Shown piece by piece: positions 12,377 through 22,837 of a DNA stretch of 31,008 nt. This DNA comes from Intoshia linei (Eukaryota; Orthonectida; Rhopaluridae). The position numbers and the translations under genes are program-made. Position 1 is the stretch's first letter. Every line of letters starts with the position of its first letter. The notes beneath the pieces were generated by a model. The model saw nothing but the letters and a program-made list of their open reading frames with translations. It had not been told where the DNA came from and did no database searches. The DNA lies in contig LWCA01000346.1 in assembly GCA_001642005.1 (NCBI GenBank), forward strand, positions 1 to 31,008, given 5' to 3'.

Positions 12377-13242
12377 ATATACCTGGTCGACATTCTAAAG
12401 CTGCAGCAGTTCAAAATAGTAGCCAAATATTAATAACTTTTTTCACTCCAGTGGATCTATTATTTAAAATTTTCACTATATGGTGCTTCACTGTATCACG
12501 ATTTGCTGCGCTTCAGTCAAATTTTTAGCTTCGCTCAAAAATTCTGGTTGAGAATAACTTAATATTGGTAACCCTGTATCAAATTTTAACTTTTCTGACT
12601 TTTGCTTGCCCTAGTGATGCTATATATTCAGTATCAACTTAATAAATACTTAAAAATACCAATTATGTATCAATAATTATCGGAATCATCACTTTATAAA
12701 CATATTTCAGGCAAATTTTACCAATATTGCAAGGGATTGTAATAAATATAAAAATGATAATAATAAAGTGTATTACTTTTAGTTTCGTTGTTGTGGTTTA
12801 AATTTGAAACAAAATGTTTTTTAAAATTTAGCGAAAATATCAGTGATGGTAGCCAAATCGAATGTGGTGACACCACAGTGCACTGCAGTCTGCAGTGGTG
12901 TGTATTATAAAATGTGTTTTTTTTGTAATATTTGTTGGTTCTGCAGATTTTCATTCTTAACTTGGGTTTGTATGGGCAACTTCCATCTTGATTATTTAAA
13001 TTTTAAATAAATATAAACGCCATCGAACATTTTTACAATCCATTTGTAAATAATCAATTAAATTTTAATATTTCAGTCTAAACTGGGTTTTGTAATGGAA
13101 ACATAATTGTTAAATAAAAATTAAATATAGACTAAAGAATACAGTGTATATATTTAATTGAACTTAGTTTTATGGTGGAAATTATTTTAAATAGAGCATG
13201 TAAAAAATACACAATTATGAATTAGCCTTTAAAAATAAAATT
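12377..13242. other. AT-rich intergenic stretch with a short inverted repeat
   Basis: No gene recognised. At 12881-12897 there is a perfect 8+1+8 inverted repeat (CACTGCAG, T, CTGCAGTG) in a locally GC-richer patch. A minus-strand open stretch at 12718-12954 lacks any family feature and is treated as chance. Confidence 0.45.
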
Positions 13243-14591
13243 TTAGGGAATCATTTTTATTTGGTTTACAGTAACACTCTTTCTTTTATTAGTTTCTTCA
13301 TTTTCAATTGTATAGCTATTCACATTTCTTTTTAAAATAGTGTAAATTTCATTAGAAAACGATAAATCAAAAGCTCTCTTTCTTATTTTAACATTTGTGT
13401 CGTAATCCTTTCGTAACCTTACTCGGTCTCCTACAAATATAGTCATGAATTCATTAATATAAATGTATACCAATATCGAATTTTGTTATATTTGCATTCG
13501 CATCCCGAATCATATTTTTAATGTAACTTGTGGACTCGCCATCATGTTCTTTCACGTTTGATGTAAATCTTAACATTGATTTATATTATTACACATTATC
13601 AATACGTATTAAAACCAGAGCAACCCATAAAAACAGAAAATGGAGTTTTTTGTGTCGCCCTGTGAATAGTGGTATTATATGTGTGTACAATATGTGGTAA
13701 CACATCTATCCACTTTTTACCACCATCAATTGTTTTAGATATCCACCGCTTCAGAGTCTGATTTACAATAGATAATAATAATAAAATATATTTTAAAATA
13801 AACCGTTCAACTTGTCCCTGTGACTGTGGATGGCGTAGCCTACCGTGAACGATACGAATCATCATTTTACTGCATAAGCCTTCAACTTCAAAATTTTTGA
13901 ATTCTCTTCCGTTGTCTGTATGCAATATTTTCGGCGGTCCAAATTGTAAAAATATTTTTTCAAATTTGGATCGCATATATATTGCACTTTTATTTTTTAA
14001 TTTAGAACCCCACATATATTTTGAATGTCATTGACTGCTATTCAAAATATATTTGTAGCCACGATTCACTTCCTCATACTCTAAAAGGCTTATACAGTCA
14101 GCCATGTATCGTTCACATATACGTGTTGATATAATAGGCCTTACATTTTGGACAGTATTGTTACTTTTACTTTTTTGACATTATGGGCATTTAGCAATGT
14201 AATTTGCTATGTCTTCCCTTTTTATATTATAATAAAATTTATCTGACTTTTGCTTAGTCTAAACAAAAATATATAAATAAAAAATATCAATACTTTCACA
14301 ACTCCACAGTGCCCGATAATATGAATATCTTTAATGTATTCCTCCTTTACATCTACTTCATCGTCGCATACCACCTTAAGCATTTCATTTTCTATATAAT
14401 TCAATTATACTTTTACATTGAATAAGTTAACCGTTCTTAAGAAATAATTCAATATCTTCAACGATAAAATTTTCTGACTTTTTCTTAATTCTCAATCTTT
14501 TGTTTCTGTCAAAGATAATCAATGTCCCATTTAAAAAATTTATGATATCGTCTCTATCTTGTTTAGTCTTAAAAGAATATGAAAATACCAT
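13243..14591 (-). pseudogene. Intron-containing GIN/KRBA2-like integrase pseudogene
   Basis: Integrase of the Ty3-derived type, encoded with introns. Exon a, 14591-14432, starts MVFSYSFKTKQDRDD and contains FDRNKRLRIKKK. After a 40-nt intron, exon b, 14391-14294, has the H..GH zinc-ligand stretch IHIIGHCGVVK. After a 35-nt intron, exon c from 14258 has YNIKREDIANYIAKCP, then a stop codon inside the CPxC motif, then VQNVRPIIS and MADC (first Asp area). A second in-frame TGA stands before HSKYMWG. The core continues at 14015-13599: LHTDNGREFKN (second Asp), HGRLRHPQSQGQVER (Glu), YNTTIHRATQKTPF. At 13473-13243 the post-core domain follows in another frame (FVGDRVRLRK ... EIYTILKRNVNSYTI). Two stops and a frame break mark it as dead. 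No RT, RNase H or gag accompanies it, which fits a Ginger-type DNA transposon or a once-domesticated integrase. Confidence 0.75.
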
Positions 14592-15217
14592 GCTATGAAT
14601 GATAATAAAGAATGAATTTAATTTGAAAAATTAATGGAATTTTTAAGGTACATTTATATATTTTTTGAATAGTGTGAAAAAAAGTAAAGTATGTATTTTT
14701 AACATAAAGACACATTATGCCATCACAGGACTATACTCATCATATGAATTTTTTAGGACCTATTTTTGATTTTGGAGGCTTTGAATATGGTAGCCTTTGA
14801 TTTTAGACAAAATGACTAATGATCTATTTTTTATTTTCTTTCAATTAGATTCAATTTAAATTATATTTTCATCATTTGCTCCAAAAAACTTTTTCCCTGA
14901 TTTTAGAGTCCTCGCTTTGTTAAAAATTATTTCGTGCATGTAAAATTTATTTGGATGTTTGTAAAATTAAAATTAATTTGTCAAAACATTTAATTTAATT
15001 TGGTGGTTGATACTATTTTTTGATTAAATGTAATCTGATTTCGATTGTTTGTAAATTGTATATTTGGTTGTTAGTAACCATTGATTTGGTAGCTAAGAAT
15101 TTATTTTTGATATGGTAACATTGTTACAGGCAAATTGTTACGACAACAAGTTAATAATTAAATATTTTAACGTTTTGCATAATTTTAAAATTGAAATTAA
15201 ATTAAAGCATAATTCCA
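14592..15217. other. AT-rich stretch between integrase pseudogene and MULE gene
   Basis: No gene or known element recognised. It holds the shared upstream space of two divergently oriented transposon-derived genes. MULE terminal inverted repeats, if any, should be sought here, but none was seen by eye. Confidence 0.4.
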
Positions 15218-17961
15218 ATGAGTGTTCAAGAAACAACGTATATTTCTTCCGAATCCGATGCAGAACCAAAAATTGAATTTAAAAAAAAACGTGGAAAAGC
15301 CAAAGAGTGGATTTTTTTAAAAAGTGTGACATCTAATGAGTATCAGGATTTGAAGAAAGATTGGTCTATAAGGAACAATAAAAATTCGAGGCAAGGTTTG
15401 AAGCTATATCATCGATGTATTTATTTTAAAAAAAGCAATACAAACAAGTGCGAAGCTGAAATGATGGCTCATTACGTCTCTAATAATGATTTCATATTAA
15501 TATATACATTGAAAGATCACAGTAACCACTCAGATGAAAAAGTACGAGGGTTGTCTAACGCTCAGAAAAAGTACATTATGGAACTTTATAATATTGGCTG
15601 TAACAAACCAAAACAATTGATAACAGCGTTTAAACAGAACCATGATTTGAAAGCTCCTCCTATATCACAAGTGAGGAATTATTTGGTTAAAATTAAGAGT
15701 GAAAAATTACATAGCTATTACATATCATTAGCTGAGCTTATCGGTAAATGCGAATTATTGAAATACTCTGAAATTGCCGATCAGGATACACCATATGTTC
15801 TGGATTACAAAGTAAATATACCCGAAAAATCATTTATTCTAGTAATGACTACGAAACGTTTAATTAATTTGCCTAGTTATTGTTCCAATTTCCATGCAGA
15901 TGCTACATATAAATTAGTGTGGAATGATTTCTCTGTTTTTATTGTAGGATTCACAGATTACAACAGAATTTTTCATCCAATCTCAATTTGCATTTCTAGT
16001 GAAGAGACAGAAGAATGTTTTAAATTTTTTTTTACTTTATTGAATGAAAGGTGTCCAAATCTTGATCCAAAATATATTATTTCAGATGTATCTTCCGCAA
16101 TAAGAAATGCAGCACATGAAGTTTGGCCCAATAGTTTATGGGTTATGAGTTGGTACCATGTCGTAATCAATATAGACAAAAAATTGAAATCCGTTCTAAA
16201 CAACGAAAAAAGGACCTGTATTAGAAACGACATTCATGATTTACAACTCTCTCCAAATTTGTCTAATTTTAAAACAGCTTGTTCATTATTTTTAAAAAAG
16301 TACGAAAATGATGAAGAATCACGCCTATTTATGACTTATTTCAATGAACAGTGGCTAACACAAAAAAATTCATGGTATGAAGGTTTTTCTGTACATACAT
16401 CATCTACAAATAATGAACTTAAATCTATAAATTTACAAATCAAGAGAGAAGGAGCTTTTCGTGAACGCCTTCCGCTTGATAAATTTCTATCAGTGATATG
16501 CAATATTATCAAAAATTGGTCACAAAATAAAAATCACCTAAATGACGACTATAAACAAATCGCATTAGAGCCAACAATTATACAGGTAATATTATCATTA
16601 CTTACATAAAGTCGTTTAGTTAAAAATATATATTAGTTTGTTTATTTATTTAAGAAAGTAAGAGTCATAGAGTTTAATAATTTAATCCATAATTTATAAT
16701 TATTACGGGATATTTTTTAAAATCATCACTAACTGTTATATTAGCTTTTACTCAAATTTAAATAAGCCAAACCTATAAAATAAAATTTATCATATTTAAA
16801 TGAAATATTAGTCGTAGTACGTCAATTTGTAAATGGTCTCTTTTGTAAATTATGTTTTTTTAGTAAAGATTTATTTAAAACTCAATTTCATATAACCTAA
16901 TATCTGTATTAGGATTATTTTTAATCTTAATAGTATATCCTGTATTTTTACGTTAATTTAATAAGTAATCTAATCGAAATAATAAACTTTGATTATACTC
17001 GGCAACATCAATTATATGATGTATATGTTGAAATAAATTTTTTTCATTGTTTTTACCGGAAGAAACATTTTATTGTAATATAAGACGAGGCTTAGAATGT
17101 CTTAGTAGTAGAATTTACATTTTCATTTTGTTAACATTTACTATTTTATATTTTCTAAGTTTAAAATATGATTTTAAATTCCATGAAATTCACTGATGAT
17201 AAAGGTAGGAGAGGACGAAAAATTTTGTTAAACGGATATTAATATAAGTACGAGAGTTTTCGAACTTCAATTCAGTAAGGGTAAAGGTAATAACATTTTA
17301 TCTAATGCAAAAAACTTGTTTTGAACATTATACTTTTTTAAACTAAATGGAATGTCATGTTTGCATAAAGCAATGTAATCCAATACCCAAATTGAAAAGA
17401 GAGTGTGTTTTGGAATCGCATCTAATAGTTGGTAAAACTAGAATTTTAGTTAAAGGTTTGGTAGAACCGGATTTTTCTTTTTTTCGGTTGGTAAAACTGG
17501 ATTTTTAGAAAATAGAGTTGGATTTTTGAATGCTTCAAATATAAATCATTGCACGTGAAACCGATATATACAGAATTTCGATATATTAAACAACTTGTAT
17601 GATAAATTTAATAGATATAATTATTTAGAATATATGGTTGAAGGCATTTAATACAATTAAAGATAAAAATTCAATATTTATGTCGGATGACCAGACAATT
17701 TGCAAATTTAGATGCAATCCATCAATTAAAAATTATGAAGACAACTTTGATAGTTTTATTAAAATTTCTAGAAATGAATCTCTAGTTAAAATCAATAAAG
17801 ATAATTGGAAATTCAGTTCATGCACTTGCCCCCAATATTTAAAAATTTTTATATGCCATCATGTGGTTTCAATGGCTCTTATGTTGAAAAAAACCAATAA
17901 CGAAGAGGCCAAAGATATATTTGTCGGTAGGAAAAAAAGAGAAAGGCTTCAATTAATATAA
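15218..17961 (+). CDS. MULE transposase with FLYWCH-like and SWIM zinc fingers (intact, two exons)
   Basis: Exon 1 is 15218-16585 (456 codons), ending CAG|GTAATA. Exon 2 is 17629-17961, after TATTTAG and in the same phase, giving 566 residues. The N-terminal zinc finger resembles FLYWCH/WRKY-GCM1: Cys68, Cys78, His101, His104. The MULE core has the first Asp in HADATYK (Asp228), the second in YIISD (Asp290), a WYHV element (312-315) and a TNNELKS block (398-404); the catalytic Glu is not assigned with certainty. Exon 2 has the SWIM finger SCTCPQ ... ICHHV, i.e. CxC..CxH. Both exons are open with no frameshift. A poly(A) signal lies 20 bp after the stop. It may be an active Mutator-like transposon or a domesticated FAR1-like DNA-binding gene. 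Terminal inverted repeats and target duplications were not seen. Confidence 0.85.
17427..17528 (+). repeat. Imperfect ~25-bp tandem repeats in the MULE intron
   Basis: Four diverged units of the form GGTTGGTAAAACTGGATTTTT lie in a row (about 17430, 17457, 17488, 17514), inside the 1043-nt intron between the two MULE exons. Length and phase drift between units. No function is inferred. Confidence 0.6.
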
Positions 17962-17980
17962 TCATACCATTAATGTGTAT

Positions 17981-17986
17981 AATAAA
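17981..17986 (+). promoter_or_regulatory. Poly(A) signal of the MULE gene
   Basis: AATAAA 20 bp after the stop codon of exon 2. It is the first such hexamer downstream, supporting 17961 as the true end of the reading frame. Confidence 0.55.
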
Positions 17987-18249
17987 TGTATAGTTTGAAA
18001 TTCATATAGACTAGGCGTACACAATAGGGTGGACATATTTTCAATATTTATGAATTTCTGATAGGAAAAGAGCCAAAATTTTTTGTTTTGATTAGCAAAC
18101 ATAAAATCTAAAAGTTTATAAGGGTGATCAAGGGCACAGAATATCAAATAATTATTTAAATATACATAGTAAGAGTATTACTTACTCATATAATCAAATT
18201 AATAATAGGAAAGCCAAATAAGGTTCAATTAATAGTTTTAAATGTAGAA

Positions 18250-18480
18250 TAAAATTTTAAAATTATACACACATTCTGTCTAATAAATGAAAAAATGGGT
18301 AATAATTGTTTTTAAAATTTTTTACGCAAATGTTAACAAAAAAATTAAGATGGAATAATTCACTCTAAAGTAAAAAGTAATGTGATATGATGGTTCCACC
18401 TGAAACAAATTTGGGAACCCCCCTCTTTAAAGGATTAATAATAGTAAATAGTAAGATTTTTAACATTAATTTATCACGTA
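18250..18480 (-). repeat. Dispersed repeat family P, copy B (reverse)
   Basis: In reverse orientation it shares with 30310-30790 the blocks ATTATACACACATTCTGTCT, TTACGCAAATGTTAAC, TTCACTCTAAAGTAAAAAGT, GGTTCCACCTGAAACAAATT and AAGGATTAATAATAGTAAAT. The ACTGTTATGTAC terminus is missing, so this copy is truncated there. It lies between the MULE gene and the ApeC gene. Confidence 0.8.
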
Positions 18481-18569
18481 CATTTAAAATGTTATAATGT
18501 GTACTATTAATTGCACTGTGTAAATATGATTGAAATATTATTTCAAACAAGCTGAATTTTTACATTATT

Positions 18570-19672
18570 ATGTCTTGCATTTTCTTCATTGCTTTAGTGT
18601 CAGTGACGGGTAATAAAATTTTAATTTTGAATCAATTAAAATACTTAATTATTATATTAAAAATACTATACAAAATGTAGTTTGTACCTGGCCAAATGGA
18701 AATTACATAATTCCAAAGTTAAATGATGAGTGTATAGACGATATGGAAGAAGGTAAAACGTGGAAATTCAAAACATTACTATTTAGAAACTATTAATGGA
18801 GATGACCTATTTCTAATGTCCGCTTTTGGAAAAATAAAGCCATCGCATTTTCATCAATCCATATCTGTTGGCAACATTACAGTATGCAAGCAAGAAACCG
18901 AACCGGAGATAGCAAAAGAATGGAAACGCGGAAATTATTGCTATTTAAAGAATGAAAATTCGTCGTGTGTAGCTGATTTCCATTATGGCAATGTGAGAGC
19001 ATCTTGTAACAAACTAATTATTTTTTTTGACACCTTAATTTTTTTTTTATATAGTTGGTGAATTAAAATATTCATTATTCTATTGCTGTAGAAATGATAT
19101 AGGTATGGATCAAATATCTTCATACCATATGTCATTTAGTCCTGCAAATAAATTTTATATATTGATGCAAGGACCGCTTTGTACAAGAATTAAGAATTAC
19201 ATTGCATCTACAGAGTACCTTGTATTTAATACAAAGTTAAAACACGTAGAGTTGACTATCAAAGTAACGGGGTTAATTCAACCAAAAATAATTATATTTC
19301 AAGATAAATTTTATCTCGGATTTTGTTTCTACGAAAAAAATGATACACACGTAGAGACCGTGAAAGTTTCTTTCATGGGATTAAAATATTCTCACAGGTA
19401 CATCATATTGGCTTTGGCGATTCTCATACTCCTAGCCATTATTTTGATTAGCTTGGTCTTGTAATTTTTATTCAAATTAATTAATCTTCATGTATTGTAG
19501 AGTCAGAATGAAGATGAAACTGTCATCTAAAAAAGACAACGCCTATGAGATGGAAAATATTCAACAATTGTCTAATACCAATAATTATCGAAATGAAAAT
19601 GACACGCAAAATATAACTGGCTATAAATTATCTAATAATAATGATATAGAACCACCTGAATATACTGGTTAA
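18570..19672 (+). CDS. ApeC-domain type I membrane protein with PPEY cytoplasmic tail
   Basis: Five exons: 18570-18609, 18681-18752, 18787-19005, 19055-19460, 19501-19672. The introns are 71, 34, 49 and 40 nt, and joining gives 302 residues without a stop. Residues 1-13 (MSCIFFIALVSVT) form a short signal peptide. Residues 17-26 read WPNGNYIIPK, the entry motif of ApeC (apextrin C-terminal) domains. Cysteines follow at 31, 71, 89 (NYCYLK) and 98, then YSLFYCCRND (116-125), matching the YCCR core of ApeC, then KFYILMQGPLC to Cys153. Residues 226-246 are one strongly hydrophobic membrane helix, followed by a basic stop-transfer run and a 56-residue polar tail with PPEY at 297-300, a possible WW-domain/Nedd4 site. 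ApeC proteins of amphioxus bind bacterial cell-wall components; a recognition role here is inference. The tail exon depends on the last 40-nt intron; without splicing the protein stops just after the helix. Confidence 0.8.
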
Positions 19673-19676
19673 TAAA
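19671..19676 (+). promoter_or_regulatory. Poly(A) signal overlapping the ApeC gene stop codon
   Basis: The stop codon TAA (19670-19672) runs directly into AATAAA (19671-19676), so stop and poly(A) hexamer share two bases. If used, the 3' UTR would be only a few tens of bases long. Confidence 0.5.
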
Positions 19677-20057
19677 AGTTATATTTTTTTAGCATCTTAT
19701 ACAATTAAACTTTTCAATTAAAATTGATGGTTATGATGCTTTTTAGGTTGTAAAATATAATCAGTTGTTTTATTGACTAATTTAAAAGTATGTAAGGTGA
19801 TATGTGTGTAAAAATTAGAATAATATTTAGAGATAAAATTTCAATTTAATTAAAAGTTTAGAAACCTTAACTTTAAAAGGTTGGTTAAGGTAAAGCGCAA
19901 GGTAAATACTGCTATACAAGTCTATTTCTAGTCAAGTATACAAGTCAAGTCTAAGTATCTAAAATTTAGATTCTAAATAAATAAACCTAATGATGATAAA
20001 ATTAACTTTACATTATTAATTTATTAATTACAATTAACATTACGTTTAACCTTTAGA
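19673..20057. other. AT-rich stretch after the ApeC gene
   Basis: No gene recognised. Around 19911-19965 there are short repeated words (TATACAAGTC, AAGTATACAAGTCAAGTCTAAGTAT), a small direct-repeat cluster without an assigned function. Confidence 0.4.
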
Positions 20058-20110
20058 CTAGTGATTCTCAAACTTTTTTTACAACAAAAGGCAAAACCCC
20101 AAATTATCCT
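20058..20110 (+). mobile_element. Solo hAT-type terminus
   Basis: CTAGTGATTCTCAAACTTTT at about 20058 resembles the CAGYGGTTCTCAACCTTTTT terminus of the hAT non-autonomous elements at 22838 and 25146. The opposite end was not found before the family R copy that starts at 20153, so this appears to be an old, one-ended fragment. Confidence 0.45.
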
Positions 20111-20152
20111 TCTTTTTTTAATGAAAACAGCCCTAGAATTTCAAAAAAAATA

Positions 20153-20423
20153 CAGGTTGTACAGTTGTATCCTGTTAACACACACAGAAAATTTTAATCC
20201 GAATAAATGACGACTTCACGGTGAAAAAAGCATTTTAGTATTCATATTTTTTTTTTCAAAATATTTTATTAAAAATAAAAAATATTAAATAATTAACGGT
20301 CCGAAAATTAAAAAAAATAGTATTCTGATAGAGCTTATTCCAGTTGATATAAACACAAAAGGTCAACTCGAGAAATCTACGCATTCCCGGTGAAAAATAA
20401 TTTTTAATATATTATCAACCAAT
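20153..20423 (+). repeat. Dispersed repeat family R, copy 1 (longest)
   Basis: It starts CAGGTTGTACAGTTGTATCC, runs through GACGACTTCACGGT, AAATAATTAACGGTCC, TCTGATAGAGCTTATTCCAG, and ends CATTCCCGGTGAAAAATAAT plus TATATTATCAACCAAT. Related copies are at 23637-23813, 27131-27328 and reversed at 30790-31008, with a small piece at 24711-24745. No coding capacity. Its class is unknown. Confidence 0.85.
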
Positions 20424-21500
20424 AATTTAATAATATCGTAATATAAATTTACCGTGCAGCAAACTTTAGTAAAATTGAAATATGAGATTTGGTCAAATTT
20501 AAATGATTAATGGAGGATTTATTTATGCGATTTATTGTGCGATAAATAAAAATACATTAAACCCACAAGATTTATTTCTGCAAATTTGGTTATAAATGAA
20601 TTAAAAAATTCACCACTATGCTGCTTATTTTGTATATCCATTGCCAAAAAATGTATTTCATCGATAACGAATGAAAATAAAATTTTGTTGTTTAACTGTT
20701 TGAGTATATTGCAAAAAAACATTAGGGTAAAATGGGGAATTTACGAATTAAACGAAAAAAAAGAGTTTATTTATTATTTTAATTATTTATTTTTTATATA
20801 ACAATCATATTGGTAAAATTTGACTGAAATGTTTATAAACTATTGGCTTTATTATATTTTTCTTGAATATAATTTTGAATCTCACCCAGATTCATATCGA
20901 CATTTCAATAAAGCAGGTAACTAATAAAATGATATGAAATCACATGATTCAATCATTTTTTGGTCTATAGATACATTTAAAATAAAACCTTCAAACAATA
21001 TAATGCTTTTGAGTTCAAACGAGCTGCTGAGATGGGCCCAGGGCGTTTAAATCTAATTAATAGTTGAATTTCTTCTCTTTTTAAAAATGTATAGTATTCT
21101 GATAAATCGTAAAAATCCAAATAGCTCACTTTTTGTACTTTAAATGTATTATTTATATTCGTTTAACTTTCATTTACAAAATAATCTTTAGTGTTATAAT
21201 GTAGTATTATATTAGTATGTTTAATTTAGATGATTTATTGAATAGTCAGGTATTCCAATTTTATAAAATGACGCGACAATACTAATTTTAAATTATATGC
21301 ATTCATTTTATATTTGTTACAAATTTTTGACATTTTACTATGAAAATAAAGTTTAATTTAAACTTTTTAGGGAAAAATTTCAATGTTGAGTGGCCGGGTC
21401 CAAACTCAACCAATGTGAATAATTTTTTCAGGAAAGTGATCACCATGACCAATAATCCTGATGATGAAAAATAATTTTTGATATTTGAAAATGGTGATCA
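20424..21500. other. AT-rich stretch without recognised content
   Basis: No gene, known domain or dispersed repeat was seen. The short overlapping open stretches on both strands at 20519-20801 have no family features, and their mirror-image arrangement is typical of chance ORFs in AT-rich DNA. Confidence 0.45.
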
Positions 21501-21508
21501 CCCTAACC

Positions 21509-21565
21509 AAGGACAGCTTAATTCATTTCATTCATTCTTAAACCTTAAAGGTTTAAGCTGTCCTT
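21509..21565. repeat. Nested inverted repeats (hairpin)
   Basis: A 12-bp perfect stem (AAGGACAGCTTA at 21509-21520 with TAAGCTGTCCTT at 21554-21565) encloses a second perfect palindrome, CTTAAACCTT (21537-21546) and AAGGTTTAAG (21548-21557), which overlaps the right arm. The two hairpins are mutually exclusive. Identical CCCTAACC words flank both sides (21501 and about 21567), as a short target duplication would. Confidence 0.7.
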
Positions 21566-21602
21566 GCCCTAACCGATATCTAATTTTTTCATTTATTGTT
21601 AA

Positions 21603-21653
21603 CACATTTACATCTACTTCATCATCACTATATACTTTCAGCTTTGAATCTCC
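21603..21653 (-). pseudogene. Small fragment of the same integrase family
   Basis: On the minus strand the DNA reads LKVYSDDEVDV, close to LKVVCDDEVDV in exon b of the integrase pseudogene at 13243-14591, with matching codons. About 50 bp only; the flanks do not continue the match clearly. It is likely a decayed second copy. Confidence 0.4.
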
Positions 21654-21719
21654 TTTAATTAGAACATTTAATATATACGGCATAAATAAACTAAAAACCT
21701 TTTAAAAAAAAACAATTCA

Positions 21720-22388
21720 CCATAATTAACAAAAGTTTTGAGCCTTCATCTTGATTTTTTATTTTTCTTGTTTACTCAAAATAATTAGATCTTGCAGAAT
21801 ATTAATTACATTTATTTTATATTGCAATGTAAAATTATATTTGAAATGGTATCTGTTTTGACATACGACAATTATTAATATAATGTGAACACTATTATAA
21901 TTGTATAATATCAAATACTTTTTGACTGGAACGATTCCAAATCGTGTATTTTACAAATTAACAATGTTAACTCATTTTCAGTTCGATTTTCTCAACACAA
22001 TATATCAGTAGTACTATAACACTGTCCAAATAAATTTCGACAAACTGACCGAAACTTTTGTTATATGTAAGTGAACCAATACATCTATTTTTAAAAAATA
22101 TTTATTAATTTCAAGATCGACTTTGGATTCGTTAAAAAAAATTCGTTAATTATTTCATTATCTTAATTATATAACTCTAATTTTAAAGCAACATCGACAA
22201 ACAATATGAAACAAAAATTTTCTGGATGTACTACTTACATTACACGTAAAATCAACTTTTTCGAGTTACCCCTAAACGAATCTTGTTCAATATCAAGGAT
22301 GTAAGTGATAGACATAAATTTCAAAAATTAAGATATAAGAAGGTATCAATTAAAAATATTTAATAAAAAAAGTAATAATTAGATAAAT
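21720..22388. other. AT-rich stretch without recognised content
   Basis: No gene or repeat family recognised on either strand between the integrase fragment and the broken repeat-borne coding fragment at 22389. Confidence 0.4.
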
Positions 22389-22670
22389 TTAAAATTTATT
22401 TTTTATTGAACACCACCAAACAAATTCACAAATCATATTTAATGATCTACATCTTCCATTACGTCTTTCATGTAACATCATAGTTTGATGAAATTGTTCA
22501 CCCTTTTCGTCTGATTACATACCGCAAAGAAATCTAAATGACATTCTAGGTAATGCATTTTTATGCTATAAAGGCAGTTCATTTCTTGGTATTTTATCAA
22601 TAACTTTTCGATTAAATCCTTGTAATTTTCAAAACGATTGTTTCCAAGGCCAAGGCCTACTTTTTTAATT
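22389..22670 (-). pseudogene. Fragment of a repeat-borne protein (HLDFF / DEKGEQFHQ motifs)
   Basis: The minus strand, from about 22668, reads NYKDLIEKLLIKYQEMNC, then MHYLECHLDFF. After a frame change near 22520 it continues SDEKGEQFHQTMMLHERRNG and ends KNKF-stop at 22391-22389. The pair of motifs HxxHLDFF and SDE(K/H)GExFHQ is familiar from an uncharacterised protein carried by repeats in insects, cnidarians and other animals. The frame break and missing rest mark a dead copy. Assignment rests on remembered motif resemblance. Confidence 0.5.
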
Positions 22671-22830
22671 TAATAGGTAATATTCGAAAATTTCTTAAGT
22701 ACATGTAATGTAATGTATACCATAATTTCGATAACCATATCGATTTTCAACGGTTATTTTTAATTTTTAGACAATGAACAAACGATTAAGCAATGTATTG
22801 ATATCCCATTATTTAAAAATTTTTATAAGA
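22666..22830 (+). repeat. Dispersed repeat family S, copy 1
   Basis: It shares TTAATAGGTAAT, TTTCTTAAGTACATGTA, GTTATTTTTAATTTTTAG, the sequence ACAATGAACAAACGATTAAG and ATTTAAAAATTTTTATAA with 24893-25049, with spacing kept over about 150 bp. The hAT element at 22838 is inserted at or just past its right end. Confidence 0.7.
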
Positions 22831-22837
22831 GTTATAC

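Noticed and set aside
12718-12954. 78-codon minus-strand open stretch as a small gene
   Set aside because: No domain, no splice-linked neighbours, and biased composition typical of chance ORFs in AT-rich DNA.
15973-16233. Minus-strand open stretch opposite the MULE gene
   Set aside because: Shadow of the transposase frame; no motif or signal of its own.
20519-20801. Overlapping open stretches on both strands
   Set aside because: Mutually antisense, low complexity, without recognisable motifs.
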